A DNA stretch of 33,217 nucleotides from Rhizomicrobium sp. (GCA_025451875.1 JANWJQ010000011.1:1-33217), one strand, 5' to 3'; shown: positions 15,321 to 26,159, counted from the first letter of the stretch. The notes: generated by a model not told the origin, from the letters alone. Made by a program: numbers and translations.

Positions 15321-18300
15321 TTACACTTTGGCGGGCGCTTTCGGTTCGTCGGCTCTCTTGTCTTTGAAGCGCTCGCGCACGATTTCGTAGAACAGGGGTA
15401 CGAAGAAGATCGCCAGCACCGTGGCCGTGAGCATGCCGCCCACCACGCCGGTGCCGATGTCGTTCTGGCTCGCCGCGCCCGCGCCGCTCGACACCACCAG
15501 CGGCATCACGCCGGCGATGAACGCCAGCGACGTCATCAGGATTGGACGCAAGCGCAGCCGCGCGCCTTCCACCGCCGCATCGCGGATGGATTCACCGCGC
15601 TTCTGCGCATCCACCGCGAATTCCACGATGAGGATCGCGTTCTTCGCAGACAGGCCCATCGTCGTCACAAGGCCGACCTGGAAATAGATGTCGTTGTAGA
15701 GGCCGCGCAGTGTGGCCGCGATGATCGCGCCAACGATGCCCAAAGGAATGACCAGCATCACCGAGACCGGGATCGACCAGCTTTCATACAGCGCCGCGAG
15801 CAGCAGGAAGATGACGAGAACCGAAATTCCATAAAGCGCATAGGTCTGTGAGCCGGCCTGGCGTTCCTGATAGGAAAGGCCTGTCCACTCCAGACCAACG
15901 CCCTTGGGCAATTGCTGGAAGAGCTTGGTGACTTCGTCCATAGCGGTGCCGGAGCTCTGCCCCGGTGCGGGCGTACCCTGAATCTCCAGCGAACCGACGC
16001 CATTATAACGTTCAAGCTTTGCCGGACCGAGCGCCCATTTGAACGTCGCGAAAGACGAGAACGGCGCCATCTCGCCGGATGCGCTGCGCACATACCAGCG
16101 ATAAAGGTCTTCCGGCACCATGCGGTAGGGCGCATCGGCCTGCATATAGACCTGCTTCACGCGTCCGCGATCCACGAAATCGTTGATGAAGTGCCCGCCC
16201 CATGCGGCGCTGAGCGTGTCGTTGATGTCGGACAGCGAAAGGCCAAGGGAGGTGGCTTTCTCCTGATCGATGTCGATCTTGAGCTGCGGCGTGTCGTCGA
16301 GGCCGTTCGGGCGCACGCCGGCGAGGATCGGATCTTTCGCGGCGAGCGCAAGGAACTGGTTGCGCGCTTTCATCAGCCCATCATGGCCAAGATTGCCGCG
16401 GTCTTCCATTTCCAGATCGAATCCGGAGGATTGCCCAAGCTCCTGCACCGCCGGCGGCACAAGCGCAAACACCATCGCGTCACGAATCTGCGAGAAGGAT
16501 TTCATCGCGCGCTGCACGATGGCCTGCGCGTGGTTGTCGGAGCCGGAACGCTCGTTCCATGGCTTCAAATGCACGAAAGAGAGCCCGGAGTTCTGTCCCG
16601 CGCCCGCGAAACTGAAACCGGCGACGACGAAGACGACATCGACATTCTTCTTCTCGTCCACCATGTAGTGATGCTCGACCTGCTTGGCGACAGCGAGCGT
16701 GCGCGATTGGGTGGCGCCCACGGGCAGGGTGAACTGCGTCAGCACCGCGCCCTGATCTTCTTCCGGCAGGAACGCGGTCGGCAGGCGGATGAACAGCAGG
16801 ACCAGCACGACGAGAATGCCGGCATAGATCAGCAGGGCCGGGCGGACCCAGCCGAGGAAGCGCTGCAAGGCATGGCGATAGCGCTCGCGGCCATATTCGA
16901 AGGTCTCGTTGAACCAGGTGAAGAAGCGGCCATGCCGTTCGTGCTGATCCTTGGGGATCGGCTTGAGCAGAGTGGCGCAAAGCGCGGGCGTCAGGATCAG
17001 CGCGACCGTGATCGACAGCACCATGGCAGACACGATGGTAACGGAGAACTGCCGATAGATCACGCCCGTCGATCCGCCGAAGAAGGCCATCGGCAGGAAC
17101 ACGGCGGAGAGCACCAGCGCGATGCCGATCAGCGCGCCGGTGATTTCGCTCATGGATTTCTTGGTGGCTTCCTTGGGGCCGAGGCCTTCCTCGCGCATGA
17201 TGCGCTCGACGTTCTCGACAACAACGATGGCGTCGTCCACCAGCAGACCGATGGCAAGCACCAACGCGAACATGGTCAGGGTATTGATCGAATAGCCGAA
17301 GGCTTCCAGCACGCCGAAGGTACCCAGCAGCACCACCGGCACGGCGATGGCGGGGATCAGCGTGGTGCGCCAGTTCTGCAGGAACACGAACATCACGATG
17401 ATGACGAGCAGGGTTGCTTCCACCAGCGTCTTGATCACGTCGTTGATCGACAGGCGGATGAAGGTGGTGTTGTCGACCGGGAAGGCGAGTTTCACGCCGG
17501 GCGGGAAGGTCGAAGACAATTCCGTAGCCTTGGCTTTCACCGCATCCGCCGTGGTGAGCGCATTGGCGCCGGGCGCAAGCTGGATCGCGATACCGGCGGC
17601 GGGATGGCCGTTCATGCGGCTGGTGACGGCGTAGCTCTGCGCGCCAAGTTCCACGCGCGCCACATCGCCAAGGCGCACCGTCGCGCCGTTCTGCGTGGCT
17701 TTCAGCACGATGTTGCGGAACTGCTGCGGCGTTTCCAAACGCGATTGCGCGGTGACGGTTGCATCGAGTTGCTGACCTTTGACGGCAGGCAGCGCGCCAA
17801 GCTCGCCCGCGGAAACCTGCACGTTCTGCGCCTGCACCGCGTTCTGCACATCGCCCGGCGTCAGGCCGAAGCTGTTCAGCTTGAACGGATCGAGCCAGAT
17901 GCGCATCGCATAGGGCGAGCCGAACACCTGCGCCTGGCCTACGCCGGATACGCGCGACAGCGGATCCTGCAGCTTGCTCGCGAGGAAGTCTGAGATGTCG
18001 ACATTGGTGTAGCGGCCGCTGTCGTCATACAGCGCGACGATCAGAAGGAAGCTGGATTGCGACTTCTGGACGACGACGCCCTGCTGCTGCACTTCCTGCG
18101 GCAGGATCGGCAGCGCCTGTTGCACCTTGTTCTGCACCTGTACCTGCGCGATGTCCGGATTGGTGCCCGGCGCGAAAGTGGCGGTGATCGAAACCTGTCC
18201 GTTCGAGCTCGAGGACGAGGAGAAATAGAGAAGATTGTCCACGCCGGTGAGCTGCTGCTCGATCACCTGCGTGACGGAGTTTTGCACCGTTTCCGCAGCG

Positions 18301-18461
18301 GCGCCGGGATAGGTCGCGGAGATGTTCACCGCCGGCGGTGCAATCGTGGGATATTGCGTAACCGGCAGGGTACGGATCGCAAGCACGCCCATCAGGGCGA
18401 TCACGATCGCGATCACCCAGGCGAAGACCGGCCGTTCGATGAAGAACTGCGACAAACCCAT
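15321..18461 (-). CDS. HAE1-family RND multidrug efflux permease (AcrB/MexB-like)
   Basis: 1046 aa; [89 protein letters not shown]. Confidence 0.97.
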   Translation of the reverse strand: MGLSQFFIERPVFAWVIAIVIALMGVLAIRTLPVTQYPTIAPPAVNISATYPGAAAETVQNSVTQVIEQQLTGVDNLLYFSSSSSSNGQVSITATFAPGTNPDIAQVQVQNKVQQALPILPQEVQQQGVVVQKSQSSFLLIVALYDDSGRYTNVDISDFLASKLQDPLSRVSGVGQAQVFGSPYAMRIWLDPFKLNSFGLTPGDVQNAVQAQNVQVSAGELGALPAVKGQQLDATVTAQSRLETPQQFRNIVLKATQNGATVRLGDVARVELGAQSYAVTSRMNGHPAAGIAIQLAPGANALTTADAVKAKATELSSTFPPGVKLAFPVDNTTFIRLSINDVIKTLVEATLLVIIVMFVFLQNWRTTLIPAIAVPVVLLGTFGVLEAFGYSINTLTMFALVLAIGLLVDDAIVVVENVERIMREEGLGPKEATKKSMSEITGALIGIALVLSAVFLPMAFFGGSTGVIYRQFSVTIVSAMVLSITVALILTPALCATLLKPIPKDQHERHGRFFTWFNETFEYGRERYRHALQRFLGWVRPALLIYAGILVVLVLLFIRLPTAFLPEEDQGAVLTQFTLPVGATQSRTLAVAKQVEHHYMVDEKKNVDVVFVVAGFSFAGAGQNSGLSFVHLKPWNERSGSDNHAQAIVQRAMKSFSQIRDAMVFALVPPAVQELGQSSGFDLEMEDRGNLGHDGLMKARNQFLALAAKDPILAGVRPNGLDDTPQLKIDIDQEKATSLGLSLSDINDTLSAAWGGHFINDFVDRGRVKQVYMQADAPYRMVPEDLYRWYVRSASGEMAPFSSFATFKWALGPAKLERYNGVGSLEIQGTPAPGQSSGTAMDEVTKLFQQLPKGVGLEWTGLSYQERQAGSQTYALYGISVLVIFLLLAALYESWSIPVSVMLVIPLGIVGAIIAATLRGLYNDIYFQVGLVTTMGLSAKNAILIVEFAVDAQKRGESIRDAAVEGARLRLRPILMTSLAFIAGVMPLVVSSGAGAASQNDIGTGVVGGMLTATVLAIFFVPLFYEIVRERFKDKRADEPKAPAKV

Positions 18462-19582
18462 TAGTGCGCGCCTGCCTGCGGGTTCTTCACAAAGGAGGCG
18501 GGAACGGCATTGACCGGCGTGTCGGGCTGCACTTTCTGGAGGCCTTCGACGATCAGCTTGTCACCGGCCTTCAGGCCTGACGTAACCAGCCACTTGTCGC
18601 CAATGGCGCGGGACGTGGTGATCAGGCGCAAGCGCGCGATGCCTTTGTTGTCGACCACGAGCGCCGTGGGATCGCCCTTTTCGTTGCGGCTCACGCCCTG
18701 CTGCGGAACGAGGATCGCATGCGGATCCACGCCTTCGATGATTGTGGCGCGCACGAACATGCCTGGCAGCAGGACGTCGCTCGGATTGGGGAAGATTGCG
18801 CGGAGCGTCACTGCGCCGGTCGTCTGGTCGACGGTGACTTCGCTGAACTGCAGGGAGCCGGGCGTCGGATATTGCGTGCCGTTGTCCAGCGTCAGCGTCG
18901 CGCGCGCCGAAGCGGGGCCGTTGCGCGTGAGGTTTCCGCCCTGCATCGCCTGTTTGAGGTTTAGCAGTTCGACGCTCGACTGGGTGATGTCCACATAGAT
19001 CGGATCAAGCGTCTGGATGGTGGCGAGCGCGGTCGTCTGGTCCGCGGTCAGCAGCGCACCTTCGGTTACGGATGAGCGGCCGATGCGCCCGCTGATCGGC
19101 GCAACAATCTTGGTGTAGCCCAAATTGATGCGCGCCGTCTTCTCATTGGCGAGCGCCTGCTTATAGGCCGCGAGAGCATCGTCGTAATCCTGCGGTGCGA
19201 CGGCGTTTAGTTTCACCAGCGCGGCGTAGCGTTGCGCCTTTGCTTGCGCAGTGACTCGCGCGGCCGATGCGTTGTCCAGCGCGGCCTGATAGGGCGCCGG
19301 ATCGATCTGATAGAGCGGCTGCCCCGCTTTCACGAGTGCGCCTTCGGTGAACAGGCGTTTGAGCAATATGCCGCCCACTTGCGGGCGCACATCCGACACC
19401 GCAAAGGAATCCGTACGACCGGGAAGTTCGGCGGTGAGTTGCGTGGGCTCTTGCTTGACCACAACAACACCAACCGTCGGTGGTGGACGCTTGGGCGGCG
19501 CACCTTGTCCGCAGCCGGTGACGAGAAGGCATCCGAGCAAAGCGATGCTCAGGCCGGTGGTCTTTGTGATGTCGTGACTCAT
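18461..19582 (-). CDS. RND efflux periplasmic adaptor lipoprotein (AcrA/MexA-like)
   Basis: Start [27 protein letters not shown] with lipobox (LVTGC); [60 protein letters not shown]; stop overlaps permease start by 1 nt. Confidence 0.95.
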   Translation of the reverse strand: MSHDITKTTGLSIALLGCLLVTGCGQGAPPKRPPPTVGVVVVKQEPTQLTAELPGRTDSFAVSDVRPQVGGILLKRLFTEGALVKAGQPLYQIDPAPYQAALDNASAARVTAQAKAQRYAALVKLNAVAPQDYDDALAAYKQALANEKTARINLGYTKIVAPISGRIGRSSVTEGALLTADQTTALATIQTLDPIYVDITQSSVELLNLKQAMQGGNLTRNGPASARATLTLDNGTQYPTPGSLQFSEVTVDQTTGAVTLRAIFPNPSDVLLPGMFVRATIIEGVDPHAILVPQQGVSRNEKGDPTALVVDNKGIARLRLITTSRAIGDKWLVTSGLKAGDKLIVEGLQKVQPDTPVNAVPASFVKNPQAGAH

Positions 19583-19667
19583 GCAGAGGATCGCCCAAGG
19601 CGGATGGAGAATTGGCTGCCGCAGCGGAACGGCTGACAGACCCCTGCGTAGCCTTCGCAACCGCAAT

Positions 19668-19695
19668 AATCTAGGTGTCAGCACACCATTTTGAA
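19668..19695 (-). promoter_or_regulatory. Putative promoter of the (-) RND operon: TTCAAA (19690-19695), N16, TAGATT (19668-19673), with inverted repeat GGTGT-CAGC-ACACC (19674-19687) in the spacer
   Basis: Hexamer resemblance and 16-bp spacing; perfect 5-bp inverted repeat within the spacer. Confidence 0.4.
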
Positions 19696-19804
19696 TGGCT
19701 ATGCGGCGGGCGCATGTGACAATTTCGGATGTTATGAAATTATATTTCGCACCGCTGCGGAGGTTCCGTGCGCGGGTGCCGATGGAACATCGAGCTGTCG
19801 TCTG

Positions 19805-19942
19805 TCAGATCAAAGCGAACAACTGATCAACCGCCATTTTCAGACAGGGCACGGCGGCGGCGATAATTGCGAAAACGACCAACACCAAGGCGACGATCGA
19901 AAGATCGTGCGTCCGGTCCGGTTCGTGATGGACCAAGGCCAT
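19805..19942 (-). CDS. Putative small single-pass membrane protein (45 aa)
   Basis: MALVHHEPDRTHDLSIVALVLVVFAIIAAAVPCLKMAVDQLFALI; strong Shine-Dalgarno GGGAGGAAACAATG; one hydrophobic segment. Confidence 0.5.
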   Translation of the reverse strand: MALVHHEPDRTHDLSIVALVLVVFAIIAAAVPCLKMAVDQLFALI

Positions 19943-20043
19943 TGTTTCCTCCCAAGGCGGATTCTGCGACCCGCTTAGTGGCGAAATCATGCGCCGATTT
20001 GGGCCACCCGGCTAGAGCAAAATCGCGCGTGGTTAGCGCCTTT

Positions 20044-20625
20044 TTAGCCAGGGTTTCCGGCCCGAAATATCGCGACCTCATAGAGATCCGCATTGGGCTG
20101 GGCATGCAGCTCGGCCGACTCGCCCGCGGCAAGGAGGATGGCATCGCCCAGGACGAGTGGGATGTCGGCAAGGGTATCGCGCAGTGTCGCGGCCGTGAGC
20201 GGAAAGAGGAACGTCGCCACGGCATCGGAGGCCGTCGTAACCGGTTCTGCGCAGCTTCGGCGCGTCATGCCTGCGCCGAACGCACCGCGCCGTGTCATCA
20301 CATTCAAGTCGGTTGCCGCGCCGTCGATGAGTTCGGCGCTTGTCGAAACGTCGCCGGAAAATGCCACCGGCGGCGCGTCGGCGGAGAGCGCGACGGCGTC
20401 ACGTCCAGCAATGGACAGCGAGACGCGGCCCTTCAGCATCGCCAATGTCCGGTCGATGCCGGGAAATTGCGAGAAGGGACCACCGCGCGAAATATCCGCG
20501 ATGCTGATGCGCCAGCCGAAATCGTCGAAACCAGCGCCTTGCGGAAACACCGCGACTTCGTTTGTCGTGCCGCCGCCGTTTTTCCACGGCACAGCCGTCC
20601 GTCCACTGGCGCGCAGGAAGCGCAT
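20044..20625 (-). CDS. HutD/Ves family protein
   Basis: MRFLRASGRTAVPWKNGGGTTNEVAVFPQGAGFDDFGWRISIADISRGGPFSQFPGIDRTLAML matches the HutD/Ves signature; start trimmed from 20730. Confidence 0.88.
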   Translation of the reverse strand: MRFLRASGRTAVPWKNGGGTTNEVAVFPQGAGFDDFGWRISIADISRGGPFSQFPGIDRTLAMLKGRVSLSIAGRDAVALSADAPPVAFSGDVSTSAELIDGAATDLNVMTRRGAFGAGMTRRSCAEPVTTASDAVATFLFPLTAATLRDTLADIPLVLGDAILLAAGESAELHAQPNADLYEVAIFRAGNPG

Positions 20626-20748
20626 GATCGTCTCCGCAAGTTGCGATTCCTTTTTCGGTCCATTCGCCGCGCCGCACAAGACGTTGCCGGAATCGACATC
20701 GCGGGCGGCATGTTTCAGATTTGCATGCACCGGTTCATTGGGGCATCC

Positions 20749-22935
20749 ATGCGCACGCTTGGCTTTCTCGCGATCTTTTCGGTGACGTTCATGGCGTCGG
20801 CGGCCAGCGCCTCAGATGACGCGCGCTGGAGCGCCGAAGCCGCGCGCGTGGAGATCGTGCGCGACGATTGGGGCATCGCGCATGTCCACGGCAAGAGTGA
20901 CGCAGATGCGGTATTCGGCATGGCCTACGCGCAGGCCGAAGATGACTTCAATCGCGTCGAGACCAACTACATCACTGCGCTGGGCCGCACGGCGGAAGCG
21001 GAAGGCGAGCATGCGATCTGGCAGGATCTGCGGCAGAAACTGTTTATCGATCCGGATGTGTTGAAAGCCGACTATGCCAAAAGTCCGGAATGGTTGAAGA
21101 CGCTGATGGATGCGTGGGCGGATGGATTGAATTTCTATCTGGCGAAACATCCGGGCGTGAAGCCGCGCCTGATCGCGCATTTCGAGCCATGGATGGCGCT
21201 CTCGTTCAGCGAGGGCAGCATCGGCGGCGATATCGAGCGGGTGATGCTCACGCCGCTTGAAAACTTCTACGGCAACCGCAAGCTCGGCATGACCGACGAC
21301 GAGCGCGGGCTGATCTTCCATGAGCCGCGCGGCTCCAATGGCATCGCCATTTCTCCATCCGATACGCGCGACGGCCACGCGCTGCTGCTCATCAATCCGC
21401 ACACCACGTTCTTCTTCCGCTCCGAATTGCAGATGACGAGCGATGAAGGGTTGGATGCCTATGGTGCGGTGACCTGGGGGCAGTTCTTTATATACCAAGG
21501 CTTCAGCAAACATGCCGGCTGGATGCATACCTCCAGCGCCGTCGACAATGTCGATGAGTTTGCTGAAGACGTCGTGCACAGGGACGGCAAGCTTTTCTAT
21601 CGCTATGGCAATGAGGTTCGGCCGATGGGCGAAAAGACCATCGCCGTGCCTTATCGCAAAGCCGATGGCAGTCGCGCGGTGCGCAATTTCACCACCTACT
21701 ATACCAGTCACGGCCCCATCGTGCGCGAAGCGAACGGCAAGTGGATCAGCATTGCGCTCATGAACACACCGATTGCCGCGCTAGAGCAGAGTTGGTTGCG
21801 CACCAAAACGACCGACTTTGCGTCTTATATGAAAGTGGCGGCGCTGGGCGCCAACTCCTCGAACAACACGATCTTTGCCGATACCAAGGGCGAGACGGCG
21901 TTGCTGTTGCCGCAATTCATGCCCAAGCGGGACGACAAGTTCGATTACACCCAGCCGGTGGATGGCTCCAATCCCGCAACAGACTGGCAGGGACTGACGT
22001 CGCTCACCGATCTGCCACAGGTCGTGAATCCGAAGAACGGCTGGCTCTACAACACCAACAACTGGCCCTATTCGGCGGCGGGCGCGGATAGTCCCAGGCA
22101 GGCGAGCTATCCCAAATATATGGATACGGTAGGCGAGACGCCGCGCGGCCTCCATGCGATCCGCGTGCTGTCGAGTCAGAAGAACTTCACCTTGGAGTCG
22201 CTGCTCGCCTCCGCCTTCGATCCTTACATGCCCGCATTTGCGCGCCTCGTTCCCACGCTGTTGAAAGCCTATGACGATCTGTCAGGCCACGATCCGTTGA
22301 AGGCGCGGTTGAAAGACCAGGTCGCGCTGCTGCGCGATTGGGATTTCAAATGGTCGGATCATTCGCTGGCGACATCGCTCGCCGTGTTCTGGGGCGACAC
22401 GCTGTGGGACGAGACAATCGAGGCCGCGAAGGCGCAAGGCACCAACCCTTACGATTACATGGCCGATCACGCGACCGCGGTGCAGAAGCTGAAGGCGCTC
22501 GCCGAAGCATCCGACCGTTTGCAGAAGGATTTCGGCAATTGGCGCACGCCATGGGGTGAGATCAATCGCTTCCAGCGCGTTACCGATACCATCGAGCCGC
22601 ATTTCGACGATGCCTTGCCGAGCATCCCTGTGCCCTTCGTGTCCTCGCGCTGGGGTTCGCTCGCGTCCTTCGGGGCCAGGCGCTACCCGAATACGAAACG
22701 CTATTACGGGACATCGGGAAATAGCTTCGCCGCCGTTGTGGAATTCGGACCGAAGATTCGCGCTGTCGCTATCACGGCGGGCGGGGAGAGTGGTGATCCC
22801 AAATCGCCCCATTTCAACGACGAAGCCATCCGTTACGCGCGCGGCGAACTGCGACAAGTTTACTTTTATCCGGAAGACCTGACGGGCCACATCGAGCGCC
22901 GTTACCGGCCAGGTGAAACGATTCCAACGCTTTAG
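20749..22935 (+). CDS. Penicillin acylase / acyl-homoserine-lactone acylase family (Ntn hydrolase)
   Basis: Signal peptide MRTLGFLAIFSVTFMASAASA; VEIVRDDWGIAHVHGKSDADAVFGMAYAQAEDD; candidate autoprocessing GSNGIAI; start trimmed from 19867 of the supplied ORF. Confidence 0.9.
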   Translation: MRTLGFLAIFSVTFMASAASASDDARWSAEAARVEIVRDDWGIAHVHGKSDADAVFGMAYAQAEDDFNRVETNYITALGRTAEAEGEHAIWQDLRQKLFIDPDVLKADYAKSPEWLKTLMDAWADGLNFYLAKHPGVKPRLIAHFEPWMALSFSEGSIGGDIERVMLTPLENFYGNRKLGMTDDERGLIFHEPRGSNGIAISPSDTRDGHALLLINPHTTFFFRSELQMTSDEGLDAYGAVTWGQFFIYQGFSKHAGWMHTSSAVDNVDEFAEDVVHRDGKLFYRYGNEVRPMGEKTIAVPYRKADGSRAVRNFTTYYTSHGPIVREANGKWISIALMNTPIAALEQSWLRTKTTDFASYMKVAALGANSSNNTIFADTKGETALLLPQFMPKRDDKFDYTQPVDGSNPATDWQGLTSLTDLPQVVNPKNGWLYNTNNWPYSAAGADSPRQASYPKYMDTVGETPRGLHAIRVLSSQKNFTLESLLASAFDPYMPAFARLVPTLLKAYDDLSGHDPLKARLKDQVALLRDWDFKWSDHSLATSLAVFWGDTLWDETIEAAKAQGTNPYDYMADHATAVQKLKALAEASDRLQKDFGNWRTPWGEINRFQRVTDTIEPHFDDALPSIPVPFVSSRWGSLASFGARRYPNTKRYYGTSGNSFAAVVEFGPKIRAVAITAGGESGDPKSPHFNDEAIRYARGELRQVYFYPEDLTGHIERRYRPGETIPTL

Positions 22936-23029
22936 TGCGTTTTCCCGCGTCTGGATCAGGGGCATTCCATTTTGTGACAGCATCCGTCGCGCACCCCGTT
23001 TGCGCGCCACGCATGGCCTTCCGCTTGAA

Positions 23030-23051
23030 AATGATTGCTTAGGCAACCATT
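23030..23051. promoter_or_regulatory. Putative MarR-family operator AATGATTGCTTAGGCAACCATT
   Basis: 22-bp imperfect palindrome AATG.TTGC.TA.GCAA.CATT, 28 bp upstream of the marR start; overlaps a possible -35 TTGAAA (23025-23030). Confidence 0.75.
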
Positions 23052-23079
23052 GTTTTGGCAGTTGATTGAGCGGGCACCG

Positions 23080-23580
23080 ATGCCAAAACCCTATTTCCGT
23101 GCCGACAATTTCCATTGTCGTCAGTCGATGGGCTATCTCACCCGCCGGGTGCAGAACCTGACAAATCCGCACGCCGAAGCGATCTTCGCGGACCAGGACC
23201 TGACCTTTACCCAATGGATTTCGCTGATGGGCTTGCGCGAAGGCGTAGCCGAAACCAGCGCCGATCTTGCCCGTCACCTCAATCACGATGCCGGTGCGGT
23301 CACCCGCGTGGTCGATGAACTGGAGAAGCGCGGGCTTCTGCGCCGCGAGCGGAGCAAATCCGATCGTCGCGTGGTGAAACTGATCCTGACGCCGCAAGGC
23401 AAAGCCGTCGCCAAGATGCATGTGCCGCCGATCGTCGATTTCTGGAATCGCGTGACGGACGAATTCTCCGCGCAGGAGGTCAAACAGCTTCTCGCTTTGA
23501 TGACACGCCTGATCGCGCGGCTGGAGGCGGAGCCGATGCATGAACCCGCCGTCAAAGAAAAGAAGAGGGCCGTGAAATGA
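23080..23580 (+). CDS. MarR family transcriptional regulator
   Basis: DLARHLNHDAGAVTRVVDELEKRGLLRRERSKSDRRVVKLILTPQGKAV wHTH; start MPKPYFRADN at 23080 (supplied TTG start at 23035 would run through the palindrome). Confidence 0.93.
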   Translation: MPKPYFRADNFHCRQSMGYLTRRVQNLTNPHAEAIFADQDLTFTQWISLMGLREGVAETSADLARHLNHDAGAVTRVVDELEKRGLLRRERSKSDRRVVKLILTPQGKAVAKMHVPPIVDFWNRVTDEFSAQEVKQLLALMTRLIARLEAEPMHEPAVKEKKRAVK

Positions 23581-25004
23581 AACGGCTTATCGGTCTCCTG
23601 CTCGCAACAACCCTATTGGCCGGATGCGTGGACGCCCCATCCACTGTCCCGAGCCAGACGGCGCTCAAGCCTCAGTCTCTCGGCTTGAGCGCCGCCCCTT
23701 CGCCGCAGATCAAAGATGCCTGGTGGAAGGCGTTCGGCGATCCGCAGCTCGATGCGCTGGTCGATCAGGCGCTCGCCGGAAGCCCCACTTTGCAAGTCGC
23801 ACTCGCCCGCATGCGCGAAGCGCAGGCGCAGCTTTCCGTGAGCCGCGCGGCGACCTATCCACAGCTCACGCTCGACGGGCAGGAGCAGCGCACGCATTTC
23901 AGCAGCAATTACATCATCCCTCCGCCCTTCGGTGGAACGATGCGGTGGTATGGCCAGGTGCAGGCCAATCTGTCGTGGTCGCTCGACCTGTTTGGCAAGG
24001 AGGCTGCAGAGGTCGATGCCGCGCGCTCCGGCGCCGAAGCCGCCGCGCTGGATGCAGAAGCCGCGCGCCTTGTGCTCGCGGGCACCGTTACGCAGGTGTA
24101 CATATCGCTCGATCGCGCCTACCTGCTGGCCGATGTCGCCGACGAAACCGTCAGGCAGCGCGAGGGTGTTCTGCGCCTCACCGCTGGGCGCGTGAATAGC
24201 GGCCTGGACAGCAAGGCATCGGACGAGCAGGCGAAAGCGCTGCTAGCCATCGCGAAGGAAGACTTGATCCGTGCGCAGGCCGTACGTGACCTCGCGGTGC
24301 ATCAGATCGCGGCCCTCATCGGCCGCGGCACGGACGCGTACAACATCGCCCGGCCGAACCTGAATCGAAGCGCACTTGCGCTGCCCGCCGTTCTGCCCGC
24401 CGATCTTCTGGCACGCCGCGCAGACATCGCCGCGGCCGAAGCGCGCATCGATGCCGCCACAGCCGGCCGTCACGCGGCGCATCAAGCGTTCTATCCCGAC
24501 ATCAATCTCATCGGCGCGGCGGGCTTTGCCGCCATCGGTTTGAGCACCTTGTTCAGCGGCGGCTCCGGTCAATACGGCATCGGCCCTGCGATCCATCTGC
24601 CGATCTTCGATGCCGGCGAATTGCGCGCCAAATATGCGGGCGCAACGGCGCAGCTGGATGAATCAGTCGCGAACTACAACCAGTCCGTCGTTACGGCCGT
24701 GAAACAGACCGCGGATGCGATCACGCAGATTCAGTCGCTCGAAGGGCAGGCGGCGCAGCAGGGCGAAGCGTTGCGTGCTTCCAGCGCGAGCTTCGATCTC
24801 GCCACGCGGCGCTATCGCAGCGGGCTTTCTCCGCAGCTCAATGTGCTGAGCGCCGAGGACGTCCTTATTCAGGCGAAGCGGCAGGACGCTTCGATCTCCG
24901 CCGATCTTCTGTCGTCGCGCGTCTCGCTGCTGATGGCGCTGGGCGGCGGTTACGCGCCCAAGAATTCCAACATGGCTTCCAACAATCGGGACAACGGCCA
25001 ATGA
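23577..25004 (+). CDS. Outer membrane efflux factor lipoprotein (NodT/OprM family)
   Basis: Lipoprotein signal LLATTLLAGC; WWKAFGDPQLDALVDQALAGSPTLQVALARMREAQAQL; ATG overlaps marR stop (ATGA). Confidence 0.95.
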   Translation: MKRLIGLLLATTLLAGCVDAPSTVPSQTALKPQSLGLSAAPSPQIKDAWWKAFGDPQLDALVDQALAGSPTLQVALARMREAQAQLSVSRAATYPQLTLDGQEQRTHFSSNYIIPPPFGGTMRWYGQVQANLSWSLDLFGKEAAEVDAARSGAEAAALDAEAARLVLAGTVTQVYISLDRAYLLADVADETVRQREGVLRLTAGRVNSGLDSKASDEQAKALLAIAKEDLIRAQAVRDLAVHQIAALIGRGTDAYNIARPNLNRSALALPAVLPADLLARRADIAAAEARIDAATAGRHAAHQAFYPDINLIGAAGFAAIGLSTLFSGGSGQYGIGPAIHLPIFDAGELRAKYAGATAQLDESVANYNQSVVTAVKQTADAITQIQSLEGQAAQQGEALRASSASFDLATRRYRSGLSPQLNVLSAEDVLIQAKRQDASISADLLSSRVSLLMALGGGYAPKNSNMASNNRDNGQ

Positions 25005-26152
25005 AATACCCCAATTCGGAAGGCGCGACTGACGCGCAAAGCGCGCGCCGCAAATGGCTCACCATTTTGGGTGCCGTGGTCGTGGTGGCACTTGTTCTTT
25101 ACGGCCTTTACTGGTTGGTCTACGCGCGCCATTTCGTTTCGACCGATGATGCCTATGTCGGCGGCGATGTCGTTTCGATCACCAGCCGCGATCCGGCAAC
25201 GGTGGTGGCGCTTTACGCCGATAACACGCAAACGGTGCGCCGCGGGCAGCTTCTGATCCAGTTCGATCCGGTGCGTCCCCAAACGGCGTTCGATGCGGCG
25301 AAAGCCGATCTCGCTCGCGCCGTGCGCGGTACCCGTACCAATTTCTCCAAGGTCGATCAGTATCGCGCGCAGTTGAACGCGGCCCGCGTGAACCTTTCGC
25401 AGGCGCAGGAGGATTATCGCCGCCGCACAACCGCGGGCGATTCCGTTTCGCGGGAAGAACTCAACCACGCGCGCGATGCGGTGACAGGTGCGGAAGCCAG
25501 TGTCAAAGCTGCAGAAAGCGGATTGGCGCAAGCGCAGGCGGCTGTACAAGGTACTAAAGTCTCGACCAACCCCGACGTGCTTGCCGCTATCGCGGCGCTG
25601 CGTTCGGCAGCGATCACGCTCTCGCACATGAAGCTGTACGCGCCAGTAGATGGCGTGGTGGCGCAGCGCACCGTGCAGGTGGGCCAGCAGGTCGCTGCCG
25701 GAACGCCGCTGATGGCGGTCGTGCCGCTCGATACGGTGTGGATCGATGCCAACTTCAAGGAAGGCCAGCTGGAAGACATGCGCATCGGCCAGCCGGTGAC
25801 GGTGAGTGCGGACATCTATGGCGGCAGTGTGACCTATCACGGCAAGGTGCTGGGCCTCGGCGCCGGTTCGGGCAGCGCGTTCGCGCTCCTGCCGCCGCAG
25901 AACGCATCCGGCAACTGGATCAAGATCGTGCAGCGCGTGCCGGTGCGCATCGCACTCGATCCGAAGGAGTTGCGCGATCATCCGTTGCGCGTGGGCCTGT
26001 CGGTCGATGTCAGCGTAGATGTGGCTGATACATCGGGGGCCTCGGTCGGCGTGCCAAGCAACAAGCACGAAGTTCGTGGTTACATCGGCGATTACGACGA
26101 AACCGCCGTGAACCGCCTGATCCAGCAGATCATCGCGCAGAACGGCGCGTGA
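25001..26152 (+). CDS. emrA: EmrA/HlyD-family membrane fusion protein
   Basis: FVSTDDAYVGGDVVSITSRDPATVVALYADNTQTVRRGQLLIQFDP; LYAPVDGVVAQRTVQVGQQVAAGTPLMAVVPLDTVWIDANFKEGQL; ATGA overlap with OMF gene. Confidence 0.95.
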   Translation: MKYPNSEGATDAQSARRKWLTILGAVVVVALVLYGLYWLVYARHFVSTDDAYVGGDVVSITSRDPATVVALYADNTQTVRRGQLLIQFDPVRPQTAFDAAKADLARAVRGTRTNFSKVDQYRAQLNAARVNLSQAQEDYRRRTTAGDSVSREELNHARDAVTGAEASVKAAESGLAQAQAAVQGTKVSTNPDVLAAIAALRSAAITLSHMKLYAPVDGVVAQRTVQVGQQVAAGTPLMAVVPLDTVWIDANFKEGQLEDMRIGQPVTVSADIYGGSVTYHGKVLGLGAGSGSAFALLPPQNASGNWIKIVQRVPVRIALDPKELRDHPLRVGLSVDVSVDVADTSGASVGVPSNKHEVRGYIGDYDETAVNRLIQQIIAQNGA

Positions 26153-26159
26153 AAGAGTC

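Noticed and set aside
15912-17993. 693-aa plus-strand ORF antisense to the AcrB-like permease
   Set aside because: Antisense shadow ORF of a high-GC coding region; low-complexity HDE/R-rich translation and no domain.
19867-20748. 294-codon upstream extension of the acylase ORF
   Set aside because: Antisense to the HutD-like gene; a signal peptide and ATG at 20749 define the real start.
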